DNA of 64,000 nt from Neglectibacter timonensis (GCF_900048895.1 NZ_LT160637.1:129385-193384); one strand, 5' to 3'; counted from the stretch's first letter, positions 25,955-35,156 are shown. Numbers and translations: made by a program. The notes: generated by a model not told the origin, from the sequence alone.

Positions 25955-26650
25955 TCAGTCCTTTACTTCAAATTTATAGCCGACGCCCCAAACAGTTTTG
26001 AGCGCCCATTTGTCGGAAACACCCTCTAGTTTTTCCCGCAGGCGCTTCACGTGTACATCCACCGTACGGCTGTCGCCGTAATAATCGAAGCCCCACACCT
26101 CGTCCAGCAGCTGATCCCGGGTAAATACCCGATTGGGGTTGGACGCCAGATGATAGATGAGCTCCATCTCCTTGGGCGGGGTATCCACTGGAACCCCCTT
26201 TACCTTCAGCTCATAATTCGTCAGGTTGATGGAGAGGTTTTCATAGGTGACCACCTTGTTTTCCAGGTCCTCTTCGCTCTTCTTGCCGCTGCGGCGCAGC
26301 ACCGCATTGATGCGGGCAATCACTTCCTTGGTTTCAAAGGGCTTTACTACATAGTCGTCCGCTCCCAGCTCCAAGCCCAGAACCTTATCAAAAACCTCGC
26401 CCTTGGCCGTCAGCATGATGATGGGCCGCGACGATTTTTTCCGAATTTCCCGGCAGACCTGCCAGCCGTCCAGGCCGGGCAGCATGATGTCCAGCAGAAT
26501 CAAATCCGGATTCACCGTATCAAACATTTTCAACGCCGTTTCACCGTCGTTGGCAATCGAAGCCTCAAAGCCCTCTTTTTCAATATACAGTCTCAGCAAT
26601 TCACAAATATTGGTATCGTCATCCACAATCAGTATTTTTCCGGAAGCCAT
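25955..26650 (-). CDS. OmpR/PhoB-family response regulator
   Basis: 231 residues. The receiver domain has the acidic pocket VDDD (10 to 12), phospho-acceptor Asp54 in LILLDIMLPG, the Thr of MLTAKGE and the Lys of VVKPF. The winged-helix output domain (about 130 to 231) shows PPKEMELIYHLASNP, RDQLLDEVWGFDYYGDSRTVDVHV and the closing KTVWGVGYKFE. It should bind DNA as a dimer after phosphorylation by the kinase encoded next to it. It heads the operon regulator-kinase-HtrA-YbaK, with a sigma-A promoter 78 bases upstream. Confidence 0.96.
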   Translation of the reverse strand: MASGKILIVDDDTNICELLRLYIEKEGFEASIANDGETALKMFDTVNPDLILLDIMLPGLDGWQVCREIRKKSSRPIIMLTAKGEVFDKVLGLELGADDYVVKPFETKEVIARINAVLRRSGKKSEEDLENKVVTYENLSINLTNYELKVKGVPVDTPPKEMELIYHLASNPNRVFTRDQLLDEVWGFDYYGDSRTVDVHVKRLREKLEGVSDKWALKTVWGVGYKFEVKD

Positions 26651-26727
26651 TCAGGATATCCCCCTCTTCCAAATTTTAAGCATTCCTGTTTTTTTTAAGA
26701 ATGGGCACGTTTTTCCAATTTAGATTT

Positions 26728-26756
26728 ATTGTATCCGTTTTCTATGGCGAAAGCAA
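26728..26756 (-). promoter_or_regulatory. Promoter of the two-component/HtrA operon
   Basis: Minus strand: TTGCTT, 17 bases, TACAAT. It is back to back with the symporter promoter 33 bases away. Confidence 0.7.
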
Positions 26757-26788
26757 GAAAAACCGGTGAACAAAGTGTGAAAACAGGC

Positions 26789-26817
26789 TTGCTTTCCGTG
26801 GAGATTTGTGGTAGAAT
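26789..26817 (+). promoter_or_regulatory. Promoter of the sodium:solute symporter
   Basis: TTGCTT, 17 bases, TAGAAT, placing the transcript start near 26824, the first base of a perfect inverted repeat. Confidence 0.75.
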
Positions 26818-26823
26818 TTCAGG

Positions 26824-26849
26824 GATTTAAAGCAAATCTGCTTTAAATC
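26824..26849. promoter_or_regulatory. Perfect 11-base inverted repeat at the predicted transcription start
   Basis: GATTTAAAGCA, four bases, TGCTTTAAATC. Exact two-fold symmetry and placement at +1 to +26 fit a repressor operator; it could also fold as a 5'-end mRNA hairpin. Confidence 0.65.
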
Positions 26850-26866
26850 GATAAAGTAATCAGGGA

Positions 26867-28381
26867 ATGGGGTATTTTACATTGATGGACAGACAGCTGA
26901 CGATTTGGATTGTCATCGGCGTTTATGCCGTTTTCATGCTGGCGGTGGGCATTCTTTCCTCCCGCCGGGGAGAAGGCATGGCCAGCTTTACGGTGGGAGG
27001 CCGGAACGCTGGCGCCTGGATCTCCGCGCTCTCCTACGGCACGGCCTATTTTTCAGCCGTGATGTTTGTCGGTTATTCCGGCGGTTCCGGCTGGAGCTAC
27101 GGCCTTTGGAGCATTCTTGTGGGAATCGGCAACGCGGTGTTCGGTTCCCTCCTGGCCTGGCTGGTATTGGCCAACCGGACCCGGGAACTGACGCGGCAGC
27201 ACCACATCAAGTCCATGCCCCAGCTCTTTGAAAAGCGGTTTCAGAGCCCGGCCATGCGGCTGTTTTCCTGCATCATCATCTTCATTTTCCTCATTCCCTA
27301 TTCGGCCTCCGTCTACAAAGGGCTTACCAGCGTATGCTCGGTGATATTGGGAATCGACGAGCAGGTGTGCATGATCGTCATTGCCATCGCCTCCGCATTA
27401 TTGCTGGTGCTGGGCGGCTATATGGCCACACTGAAGGCCGATTTTGTCCAGGGCTTTGTGATGATGTTCGGCGTCGCCGCTCTCATCGTGCTCCTGGTGC
27501 TCTCTCCCCAGGTAGGAGGCCTGCAGAACGGCCTGTCCAACATGCTGGATTACATGAAGTCCCACGAAATGGCGCCCTTGTCCGGAAAATCCGCCGTGGC
27601 CCTTATCTCTACTATTTTGATGACCAGCTTCGGCACCTGGGGATTGCCCCAGATGGTTCACAAATACTATGGTATCCGGGATAAGAAAGAGGTAAAACGC
27701 GGCGTGGTGATCTCCACTTTCTTCGCCCTGCTGGTGGCGGGGGGCGGCTACTTCATCGGCTCCTTCTCCCATCTCTTTTTCGGGGAAACCATGCCGGAAG
27801 GCGGAAAGGATTTCCTGGTTCCCCTCATGCTGGACCAGGCCGGGCTCCCCAATCTGCTCATCGGCGTCATTCTGGTGCTTCTGATCTCCGCTTCCGTCTC
27901 TACCCTGTCCAGCATCACGCTTACCGCCTGCTCCACAGTCTCCATGGACCTGGTAAAATCCGGTCTCCGGAAGACCATGGCGGACAAAAATGTAGCGGCC
28001 CTCACCAGGATTTTATGCCTGGCTTTTGTGGTGCTCAGCTACCTGATCGCCAACTATCCCACGCCTATCCTGGAGATGATGTCCTATTCCTGGGGGATTC
28101 TGTCCGGTTCCTTCCTGGCGCCCTACCTGCTTTGCCTGTACTGGAAGGGGATCAACAGGGCCGGCGCCTGGGCCGGCATGCTGGGCGGCTTCCTGACTGC
28201 TTTCCTGCCCGCCGCTTTTTCCGGCTTCACCACTCCGGACGGACCGCTTTATGCCTGCATCGCCATGGCGGTTTCCTTCCTGCTGTGTTTTGCCGTCAGC
28301 AAGCTTGCCACAATTATGAAATGGCGTTCTTCCCAACGGAACGACGCTTTTTACCGGATTAGGGAAGAGAGCGGTTCCTGA
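26867..28381 (+). CDS. Sodium:solute symporter (SSS family)
   Basis: 504 residues with about 13 hydrophobic helices. Family marks are the N-terminal helix followed by FTVGGRNAGAWISALSYGTA, the Ser/Thr-rich LISASVSTLSSITLTACSTV (sodium-site region), and SWGILSGSFLAPYLLCLYWK. SSS carriers take up sugars, amino acids, pantothenate or organic acids with sodium; the substrate cannot be set from sequence alone. Starts at 26867 and 26885 both lack a good binding site. It is transcribed alone from its own promoter with a symmetric operator-like repeat and ends at a terminator. Confidence 0.93.
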   Translation: MGYFTLMDRQLTIWIVIGVYAVFMLAVGILSSRRGEGMASFTVGGRNAGAWISALSYGTAYFSAVMFVGYSGGSGWSYGLWSILVGIGNAVFGSLLAWLVLANRTRELTRQHHIKSMPQLFEKRFQSPAMRLFSCIIIFIFLIPYSASVYKGLTSVCSVILGIDEQVCMIVIAIASALLLVLGGYMATLKADFVQGFVMMFGVAALIVLLVLSPQVGGLQNGLSNMLDYMKSHEMAPLSGKSAVALISTILMTSFGTWGLPQMVHKYYGIRDKKEVKRGVVISTFFALLVAGGGYFIGSFSHLFFGETMPEGGKDFLVPLMLDQAGLPNLLIGVILVLLISASVSTLSSITLTACSTVSMDLVKSGLRKTMADKNVAALTRILCLAFVVLSYLIANYPTPILEMMSYSWGILSGSFLAPYLLCLYWKGINRAGAWAGMLGGFLTAFLPAAFSGFTTPDGPLYACIAMAVSFLLCFAVSKLATIMKWRSSQRNDAFYRIREESGS

Positions 28382-28420
28382 TATAGGATCCCCGTTTCGG
28401 CTTCTTTCAGAAACAAAACG

Positions 28421-28465
28421 AATCCCCGGCAGCGCGGCTTTTCAGCCGCCTTCCGGGGATTTTAT
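28421..28465. terminator. Bidirectional terminator
   Basis: AATCCCCGG/CCGGGGATT outer stem and GCGGCT/AGCCGC inner stem with a TTTC loop, then a T-rich tail; lies between the convergent symporter and lipid kinase genes. Confidence 0.85.
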
Positions 28466-28482
28466 TCAGCCGCAGGCCGCAG

Positions 28483-29361
28483 TTAATAATAAAGACGGAC
28501 CGCCTGTTTCACAGCTTCGATCTCCACCCGTTCTCCGCCCGCCGCGTATTCGCCGTCCAAAGACCAGGGCATGGGCTCTGAACAGGTAAACAGTGCCTGC
28601 CGGGCGTGGAGGAAGGTGATAACCTCCTCGTCATATTTTCCACTCATCAGGGAAAACAGGATTTTATGAAGCTCGATCAAATTTTTCGGCATCTTGACCA
28701 GCATGATTTCAAACAGGCCGTCCGCCGGAGCCACTTCCTTCGGATCCATCTTGATGATCCCCCCAAAGGAGGTGGAATTGCTCACCGACCCGAACACATA
28801 GTCTCCCTCCACAGTGCCGTGTTCTGTTTCCAGGCCCACATGATAGGACTTGATCTGGGGAAGTTCCTTGATCCCCTCGATTACGTAGGCCAGATGGCCC
28901 AGGGAATTTTTCAGGCTTTGCGTGGTGGAGTAGGAGGATTGGGTAAAGGCGCCGAAGGATGCCACATAAATAAAATATTTATACCCGAAGCGTCCCACGT
29001 CAATGGGTTTTGCCTCTCCGGATACGATGCGCTGCGCCGCTTTTACCGGCTCCTTGGGGATGCCCAAAAACGTGGCAAAATCATTGGTGGAACCAGAGGG
29101 GATATACCCCAGCGGAGTGGTCTTCCCCGCATTGAGCAGGGTGTTTACCGTTTCGCTGAGGGTTCCGTCCCCGCCGCAGCAGACAAGCACATCCGGCTTT
29201 TCCGCACTGTCCTCCAGCAGCCTTTTGGCCTGTTCCCTGGTCTCGGTCTGCACCGTCGCAACCTCGCAGCCGCCGTCCCGGAACACCTTTTCCACAGCGC
29301 TGATTTCCCGCAGGATATTCTGTTTCCCCGCATGGGGATTCACCACAATCGTCACATTCAT
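28483..29361 (-). CDS. Diacylglycerol kinase-family lipid kinase (YegS/BmrU-like)
   Basis: 292 residues. The catalytic domain carries VVNPHAG near the start, the nucleotide loop CCGGDGTLSE (about 61 to 70) and PSGSTNDFA, followed by the beta-sandwich lipid-binding half with GGIIKMDP and AADGLFEI-like sequence (PADGLFEIML). It phosphorylates diacylglycerol or a related lipid at the membrane face. The start codon is preceded by a copy of the dispersed leader repeat rather than a classic strong binding site. It is downstream of the cytidylate-kinase-like gene on the same strand. Confidence 0.93.
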   Translation of the reverse strand: MNVTIVVNPHAGKQNILREISAVEKVFRDGGCEVATVQTETREQAKRLLEDSAEKPDVLVCCGGDGTLSETVNTLLNAGKTTPLGYIPSGSTNDFATFLGIPKEPVKAAQRIVSGEAKPIDVGRFGYKYFIYVASFGAFTQSSYSTTQSLKNSLGHLAYVIEGIKELPQIKSYHVGLETEHGTVEGDYVFGSVSNSTSFGGIIKMDPKEVAPADGLFEIMLVKMPKNLIELHKILFSLMSGKYDEEVITFLHARQALFTCSEPMPWSLDGEYAAGGERVEIEAVKQAVRLYY

Positions 29362-29375
29362 CGTTTTTCCTCATT

Positions 29376-29513
29376 TATTTCTGTACTTTTCTGAAGAAAG
29401 GTACCCAGAATGGCTTTCCTGCGGAAAGCATTCCAGGCTTTTATTCCGCGGGGTTCTACGCACCGGGGAACAGCACCCACGCGTCATGGGCGCTGCGTCA
29501 CGCTGCTCTGCTC
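29376..29513 (-). repeat. Dispersed leader repeat before the lipid kinase
   Basis: Module A at 29384 to 29450: GCGGAATAAAAGCCTGG, hairpin GAATGCTTTCC/GGAAAGCCATTC, then ACCTTTCTTCAGAAAAGT, ending about 25 bases before the ATG. A truncated module B end (GCAGCGTGACGCAGCG and ACGCGTGGGTG) lies at 29475 to 29513 and overlaps the end of the upstream gene. Confidence 0.8.
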
Positions 29514-30124
29514 CGCTCCACGAGATGGGCGATCAGGTCTGCGCAGGCGCCGATCCCCAGCTTACCGCTGTCCAATACCATATGATACCCATCTTTTTCC
29601 TTCCAAGCAAGGTTTGTATTTGCATGGTAAAAATTGGCTCTTCTCCGGTCGAATTGACGCAGGGTGGCTGCCGCCTGGCCTTCAGGGACTCCATAGACCT
29701 CTACCGCCCTTTTGATCCGAGTCTCCTCATCCGCGTGGATAAACACATTGAGCACATCCCTCCGATCCCGGAGAATCCAGCCTGCACAGCGGCCCACAAT
29801 CACACACCTACCCCGGCGGGCCATCTCCTCGATAATCCGCGCCTCCAGCAGGTTCAGCGCGTCGTTCCCGGAAATCTGGGCCGGCTGCCCCACGGCTGTC
29901 TTGGCCATCATCAGCAGGGAATAGAGCAGGCTGTTGGTATCCGTCTCTTCCAGATGCTCGATATACTCCGGGGTGGTGTTCCCGCGTTTTGCCGCCATTT
30001 CCAATATTTCATGTCCGTATACCGGAATTCCCAGACGCTGGGAAACCCGTTTGCCTATTTCGCTGCCGCCGCTGGCATATTCCCGTTCTATCGTTATAAT
30101 TGCTATTTTTTCCATTCCGTCCAT
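29498..30124 (-). CDS. Cytidylate kinase-like protein
   Basis: 208 residues from MDGMEKIAIITIEREYASGG (10 bases after AAAGGA). The pattern ITIEREYASGGSEIGKRVSQRLG, CVIVGRCAGWIL, VFIHADEETRIKRAV and DRRRANFY is that of the cytidylate kinase-like family (AAA_33 type), in which the P-loop is replaced by SGGSEIGK. These proteins are predicted nucleoside monophosphate kinases, but many are not the housekeeping Cmk. The C-terminal codons run into a module B repeat fragment, so the last residues (VERSRAA) may have been altered by repeat insertion. Confidence 0.85.
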   Translation of the reverse strand: MDGMEKIAIITIEREYASGGSEIGKRVSQRLGIPVYGHEILEMAAKRGNTTPEYIEHLEETDTNSLLYSLLMMAKTAVGQPAQISGNDALNLLEARIIEEMARRGRCVIVGRCAGWILRDRRDVLNVFIHADEETRIKRAVEVYGVPEGQAAATLRQFDRRRANFYHANTNLAWKEKDGYHMVLDSGKLGIGACADLIAHLVERSRAA

Positions 30125-30221
30125 AAGGCCATCTTCCTTTCTCCGGGAACCGGGCCGATCCTGCCGGAAGCGGCAGAGATCAGAACCCGGTTTCCCCGCA
30201 CTGAGAGCTTGCTGCCAGCCC

Positions 30222-32111
30222 TCAGCCGGCTTCTTCCTCTCCTGTCTCAAACTGGCTGTTATACAGGTTGGCATAGAAGCCGCCCTTCGCCATCAGTTCC
30301 TCATGCGTGCCCTGCTCCACAATATCCCCGTCTTTCATGCAAAGAATCAAATCCGCATTGCGGATGGTGGAAAGCCGGTGTGCAATGATGAAACTGGTAC
30401 GTCCCTGCATCAGGTTATCCATAGCCTTTTGAATGAGAACCTCCGTACGGGTGTCCACGGAGCTGGTGGCCTCATCCAGAATCATAATCCGGGAATCTGC
30501 CAGAATGGCCCGGGCAATGGTCAGCAGCTGCTTTTGTCCCTGAGAAACATTGGTGCCCTCTTCGTTGAGTTCCATCTGGTAACTTCCCGGCAGGGTGCGG
30601 ATAAAGTGATCCGCCTGGGCGGCTTTTGCCGCCGCCACAACCTCCTCATCCGTAGCGGACAGCTTGCCGTAACGGATATTTTCCAAAATAGTGCCGTTAT
30701 AGAGCCAGGCATCCTGCAGCACCATGCCGAACTCCGTACGCAGATCTCCGCGGGTAAAATCGGTGATCGGATGCCCATCCACAAAGATTTGGCCGCCTTT
30801 TAGATCGTGGAACCGCATCAGCAGCTTCACCATTGTGGTTTTACCCGCGCCCGTGGGACCCACAATGGCAATTTTCTGGCCCGCCTTCACATCGGCGGAA
30901 AAGTCATGGATCACCAGGTCCTCGCTGTCCTCATAGCCGAACTTCACATGGTCAAAACGGATATCGCCACGGATCTCCAAATCCTTCATGGAAAGCTTTG
31001 GTTCCCCGGCGGGTTCCTCCTCTTCATCGAGGAATTCAAAAATACGTTCCGCCGCCGCCACCGTCATCTGCAGCTGGTTCGAAATGTTTGCCAGCTGTGT
31101 GATCGGCATGGTAAAGCTGCGTACATATTGGATAAACGCCTGGATTCCGCCGATGGTCATAGTGCCGCCCGCCGCCATGGACGCGCCCACCATGCAGATG
31201 ACCACATAACCCAAATTTCCCACAAACCCCATGACGGGCTGCATCAGCCCCGACAGGAACTGTGCCTTCCAACCGGCATTGTAGAGTTTTTCATTTTCCC
31301 GGTCAAAGGTTTCCACCGTCTCTTTTTCCCGGCCGAACGCCTTGACGATCACATGGCCGCCGTACATCTCTTCCACCTGGCCGTTGACGGTGCCCAGATA
31401 TTCCTGCTGTCCCTTAAAGTGCTTCTGGGACAGCTTGACGATCACGGTAACGAAAACCAGAGAAACCGGAATAATGCACAGGGCAACCAGCGTCATCTGC
31501 CAGCTGATGGAGAGCATCATGATGAGCACGCCGATGATGGTGCACACTGACGTAATCAGCTGGGTAATGCTCTGGTTCAGGGAGTTGGAAAGAGTGTCCA
31601 CATCATTGGTGATGCGGGAGAGTACGTCTCCCTGGCTGTTTCTGTGAAAATAGGCCAGAGGCAGCTTATTGATCTTCTTTTCAATGGCATTCCTCAGATC
31701 ATAAGAGACATCTGTTGAAATTCCCGCCATAATATAGCCCTGCAGGTAGGAAAACAACGAGCTTAAAAGATAAATTCCCACCATAATCAGCAGGATCATG
31801 CTGATATAGCCGAAGTCTATCCCTCCTTCGGCCCCGGTCACAATTTTCATGATGCCGCTGGCCAGCTCGTCGGTGGCTTTGGCCAACACCTTCGGTCCGG
31901 CGATATTAAATACAGTGGACAGGGCTGCAAAGCCCATTACGAAGATCATAGGCCATTTAAACGGTTTGAGATAGGAAAGGAGCTTCTTGGAGCTGCCTTT
32001 GAAATTTTTAGCCTTGACCCCGCCCGCCATCATCCGGCCTCCACCCATCGGGCCATGGCCGCCCATCGGGCCCCTGCGCACAGGGGGACGGGAAGTATTG
32101 TTCTGGCTCAT
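30222..32111 (-). CDS. ABC exporter half-transporter, canonical ATPase site
   Basis: 629 residues. A Gly/Met/Pro-rich start (MGGHGPMGGGRMM) precedes six membrane helices (about 55 to 350) and a nucleotide-binding domain with Walker A GPTGAGKTT, signature NVSQGQKQL, Walker B IMILDEATSSVDT and the switch His in IAHRLST. Its ATG overlaps the stop of the partner gene at 32108, so the two are translated together and should form a heterodimeric multidrug-type exporter (YfiB/YfiC, BmrCD group). Under MarR control in the operon beginning at 35099. Substrate unknown. Confidence 0.95.
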   Translation of the reverse strand: MSQNNTSRPPVRRGPMGGHGPMGGGRMMAGGVKAKNFKGSSKKLLSYLKPFKWPMIFVMGFAALSTVFNIAGPKVLAKATDELASGIMKIVTGAEGGIDFGYISMILLIMVGIYLLSSLFSYLQGYIMAGISTDVSYDLRNAIEKKINKLPLAYFHRNSQGDVLSRITNDVDTLSNSLNQSITQLITSVCTIIGVLIMMLSISWQMTLVALCIIPVSLVFVTVIVKLSQKHFKGQQEYLGTVNGQVEEMYGGHVIVKAFGREKETVETFDRENEKLYNAGWKAQFLSGLMQPVMGFVGNLGYVVICMVGASMAAGGTMTIGGIQAFIQYVRSFTMPITQLANISNQLQMTVAAAERIFEFLDEEEEPAGEPKLSMKDLEIRGDIRFDHVKFGYEDSEDLVIHDFSADVKAGQKIAIVGPTGAGKTTMVKLLMRFHDLKGGQIFVDGHPITDFTRGDLRTEFGMVLQDAWLYNGTILENIRYGKLSATDEEVVAAAKAAQADHFIRTLPGSYQMELNEEGTNVSQGQKQLLTIARAILADSRIMILDEATSSVDTRTEVLIQKAMDNLMQGRTSFIIAHRLSTIRNADLILCMKDGDIVEQGTHEELMAKGGFYANLYNSQFETGEEEAG

Positions 32112-34570
32112 GCGAGTTCCTCCTTCTGCAGCTGGCTTTCCGCGATTTCACGGTATTCGGGGCAGCTTTCCAGCAGTTCTTTATGTGTGCCCTTTCCCAC
32201 CATTTTTCCGCCGTCCAGTACGATAATCTGTTCTGCGTGCATGATGGTGCTGACACGCTGGGCCACAATCAGCACCGTGGCCTCCGACGTATCCCGCTTC
32301 AACGCCCGCCTCAGCGCCGCGTCCGTCTTGAAATCCAGCGCCGAAAAGCTGTCGTCAAAGATATATACAGGCGCCTTGCGCACCAGCGCCCTGGCGATGG
32401 AAAGCCTCTGCCGCTGGCCGCCCGACACATTGGTTCCGCCCTGAGCGATGGGCCCCTCCATGCCTTCCTCCAGCTCTCCCACGAAGTCGGATGCCTGGGC
32501 CACTTCAATGGCCTTCTGCAGCTCCGCCTCACCAGCCTCCTCCTTGCCGTACCGCAGGTTGGAGGCAATGGTTCCGGAGAACAAAATCCCCTTCTGGGGC
32601 ACATAGCCGATGCTGTCCCGCAGCTGCTTTTGGGACAGCTTGCGGATGTCCGTTCCGTCCAGAAGAATCTCTCCCTCTGTCACGTCATAGAACCGGGGGA
32701 TCAGATTGATCAGGGTGGACTTTCCCGAACCTGTGGCGCCAATAAACGCCGTGGTCTCACCAGGTTTTGCCGTGAAGCTGATATGCTCCAGAACGTCGCT
32801 CTCCGCTCCGCCATACCGGAAGGAAACGTCCCGGAATTCCACCTCACCCTTTACCTGCTTCAGCACTTCCGGCTTTGGCTCATCCCGGATTTCCAGCTCT
32901 GTTTGGAGCACTTCCTGAATACGGACTGCGGATACGCTGGCCCGGGGCACCATCACAAACATCATGGCGATCATCAGGAAGGAGGAGATAATCTGCATGG
33001 CATACTGGATAAAGGCCATCATGTCGCCGATCTGCAGCGTGGATTCCGCAATGGCATGGCCGCCTACCCACATAATCACTACAGATACCACGTTCATGAT
33101 GAACATCATCGAGGGCATCATGGCCGACATGACCCGCTGTACAAAGCGGTTGGTATCCGCCAGATTTTTGTTGGAGGCCTCAAAACGCTTCTCCTCATAT
33201 TCCTCATTGCCGAAGGCACGCACCACCATCATTCCGCTGAGATTCTCCCGGCTCACCAGGTTCAGCCGGTCAATGAGCTTCTGCAGGGATTTAAATTTGG
33301 GCATGGCAACGGACAGCGCCACAATGATCAGCCCGATCATTACAACGACGGCCACGGCGATGATCCAGCTCATGGACACGCTTTTGCCTACCGCAAATAT
33401 GATGCCGCCAATGCCCATGATGGGCGCATAGCACACCATTCGAATTCCCATGGTAACCAGCATCTGCACCTGCTGCACATCGTTGGTGGTACGGGTGATC
33501 AGGGAAGCTGTGGAGAACTTGTCAAACTCCGCATTGGAAAAACTCTCCACCTTGGAAAACAGGTCATGGCGTAGGCGCTTCCCGATTTTTGAGGCGACAC
33601 GGGCGGCAAAGAAGCCTACCAGCACAGTGGCCAAAACACCCAGGAGCGTCACGCCCAGCATTTTGAGACCGACCTTCCAAATATAGTCTGACTGGATTTG
33701 ATTGACGTCCATCCCCAGCTCCTGATAAAACAGCTTCTTGAAGGTAACCCCAACCTGACCGCCCATCATGGACTGATTCTGTGCCGCATTCTCCCGGGCA
33801 GCCTGAAGGCTTTCCTCCGGCACCAGCTGAAGCAGGGGGATGAGCTGATAGACCTTACTCATATCCATTTCATCAAAGCCGTTTTCCATATCAAAGGACA
33901 TCCCGTTCATAGAGCCTGCAGAGGATTCTTCCTGTTCCCCAGCCTCCTGTCCGCCAGCAGGAGAACCTTCGTTGTCAGGGGAGGAACTCTCCGTACCGAA
34001 GGCCTGCTCTTCTCCGGGAATGCTTTCCATGCCGGAAGGCAGCTCCTGGGGAATTTCCCCTGCAGGTGCTTCCGTCAGCTTTGGTCCCTGGCCCTGCTGT
34101 TGCGCCATCATAGCGGCTTTTTTGGCCGCCTCTTCCAGCTCTCCATTCTTCCCAGCCTGCTGCATATACAGCAGGAACGCATAGGAGGCCTTTCCATAGG
34201 CAGCATCCACAGCCTCCAGTTCCTCTTCACTGAGGCCGGTTTTCAGCACACAGATTCCTTCCTCATGGGCCAGGGGATAGGCTTCGGAAAACCTCTCTGC
34301 TTCGCTGCTCTGCGGATCCACAGAGACGTAGGAATCCTCCATCAGCTTCTGGTCGGTTTCATCCATCATCAGCTTCAAAAGGGTCATCCCCTTTTGGCTC
34401 ACAGCCTCCGGCGCACCCTCTTCGATACCGCTCTGCTGGATACCCACATTCACGATATCGCTCATCAGGTTGGGCAGGCTCAAATCGCACATAGCCTGAC
34501 CGAACAGCAGTATCAGGCACAGCAGTACCACCAATGCGAAGGGCTTCAGGTACTTCGCAATCAATTTCAT
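32108..34570 (-). CDS. ABC exporter half-transporter with large extracellular insertion
   Basis: 820 residues, started at MKLIAKYLKPF (34570). The first helix (about 10 to 28) is separated from the second (about 299 to 322) by some 250 residues predicted outside the cell, rich in Glu, Gln, Ser, Gly and Met, where ordinary exporters have a loop of about 20. The ATPase domain has Walker A GATGSGKST, signature NVSGGQRQRLSIARAL and VYIFDDSFSALD, where the catalytic Glu is replaced by Asp, as in the degenerate site of heterodimeric exporters. It pairs with the next gene. The insertion could bind or present substrate. Confidence 0.95.
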   Translation of the reverse strand: MKLIAKYLKPFALVVLLCLILLFGQAMCDLSLPNLMSDIVNVGIQQSGIEEGAPEAVSQKGMTLLKLMMDETDQKLMEDSYVSVDPQSSEAERFSEAYPLAHEEGICVLKTGLSEEELEAVDAAYGKASYAFLLYMQQAGKNGELEEAAKKAAMMAQQQGQGPKLTEAPAGEIPQELPSGMESIPGEEQAFGTESSSPDNEGSPAGGQEAGEQEESSAGSMNGMSFDMENGFDEMDMSKVYQLIPLLQLVPEESLQAARENAAQNQSMMGGQVGVTFKKLFYQELGMDVNQIQSDYIWKVGLKMLGVTLLGVLATVLVGFFAARVASKIGKRLRHDLFSKVESFSNAEFDKFSTASLITRTTNDVQQVQMLVTMGIRMVCYAPIMGIGGIIFAVGKSVSMSWIIAVAVVVMIGLIIVALSVAMPKFKSLQKLIDRLNLVSRENLSGMMVVRAFGNEEYEEKRFEASNKNLADTNRFVQRVMSAMMPSMMFIMNVVSVVIMWVGGHAIAESTLQIGDMMAFIQYAMQIISSFLMIAMMFVMVPRASVSAVRIQEVLQTELEIRDEPKPEVLKQVKGEVEFRDVSFRYGGAESDVLEHISFTAKPGETTAFIGATGSGKSTLINLIPRFYDVTEGEILLDGTDIRKLSQKQLRDSIGYVPQKGILFSGTIASNLRYGKEEAGEAELQKAIEVAQASDFVGELEEGMEGPIAQGGTNVSGGQRQRLSIARALVRKAPVYIFDDSFSALDFKTDAALRRALKRDTSEATVLIVAQRVSTIMHAEQIIVLDGGKMVGKGTHKELLESCPEYREIAESQLQKEELA

Positions 34571-34643
34571 CTCGTTCTTTCCTTCCTTTCCCACAGTATG
34601 GGCAGTTTCCTGTATTACTTAAGCCGTCCTTCTTCGCAGCCTG

Positions 34644-35099
34644 TCAATCGGGAATATTCTTCTGGACATTACCGGCCATTTTCCGCACTATGACCATAAA
34701 GGCGTCCGCCTCTTCCCGTGTAATGCCCTCGCACAGCTTGCTCATAAACTCCCGGCGGATTATGTTCAGCTTTTCTATGGTTTTTTCTGCCTTGGGCAGC
34801 AGGAGCAGATGGATTACCCTTCTGTCCTTCTCATCCTGCTTTGCTTCAAGGTATCCTTTTTTCATAAGAAGATCCACGGATTTGCTCACCAGCGACCGTG
34901 ATATTCCTCGGAATTGGGTAATTTCACGCGCTGTGTCGCATTTTTTATGCGCCAGAAACAGCAGAACTTCAATTTCATTTTGAGACAGCCCCTCCTCACG
35001 GGCCGCATCCCGCATGGCGGCGCGCACGCTTTTCCGGATGTGCATCATCACCATGGCCAGGCCTTCATCGATCCCGGCAAGTTCCCCCAGCAGGTCCAC
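34644..35099 (-). CDS. MarR-family transcriptional regulator
   Basis: 151 residues, GTG start seven bases after AAAGGAGT. The winged helix region is complete: LSQNEIEVLLFLAHKKCDTAREITQF, the recognition helix SRSLVSKSVDLLMKKGYLEAK, then the wing QDEKDRRVIHLLLLPKAE. Dimerisation helices flank it. It is the first gene of an operon with the two exporter halves 73 bases downstream, the standard layout for a ligand-relieved repressor of a drug exporter. A palindrome overlapping its own promoter is the probable operator. Confidence 0.93.
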   Translation of the reverse strand: MDLLGELAGIDEGLAMVMMHIRKSVRAAMRDAAREEGLSQNEIEVLLFLAHKKCDTAREITQFRGISRSLVSKSVDLLMKKGYLEAKQDEKDRRVIHLLLLPKAEKTIEKLNIIRREFMSKLCEGITREEADAFMVIVRKMAGNVQKNIPD

Positions 35100-35156
35100 A
35101 GCTTTACTCCTTTCCCATCTGATAATTTGTTCATTTTTGTAATTGTTAAATCAAGG

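Noticed and set aside
32340-32370. Inactive ABC half-transporter because Walker B ends in Asp-Asp
   Set aside because: A degenerate site in one half is normal for heterodimeric exporters, and the partner carries the catalytic Glu.
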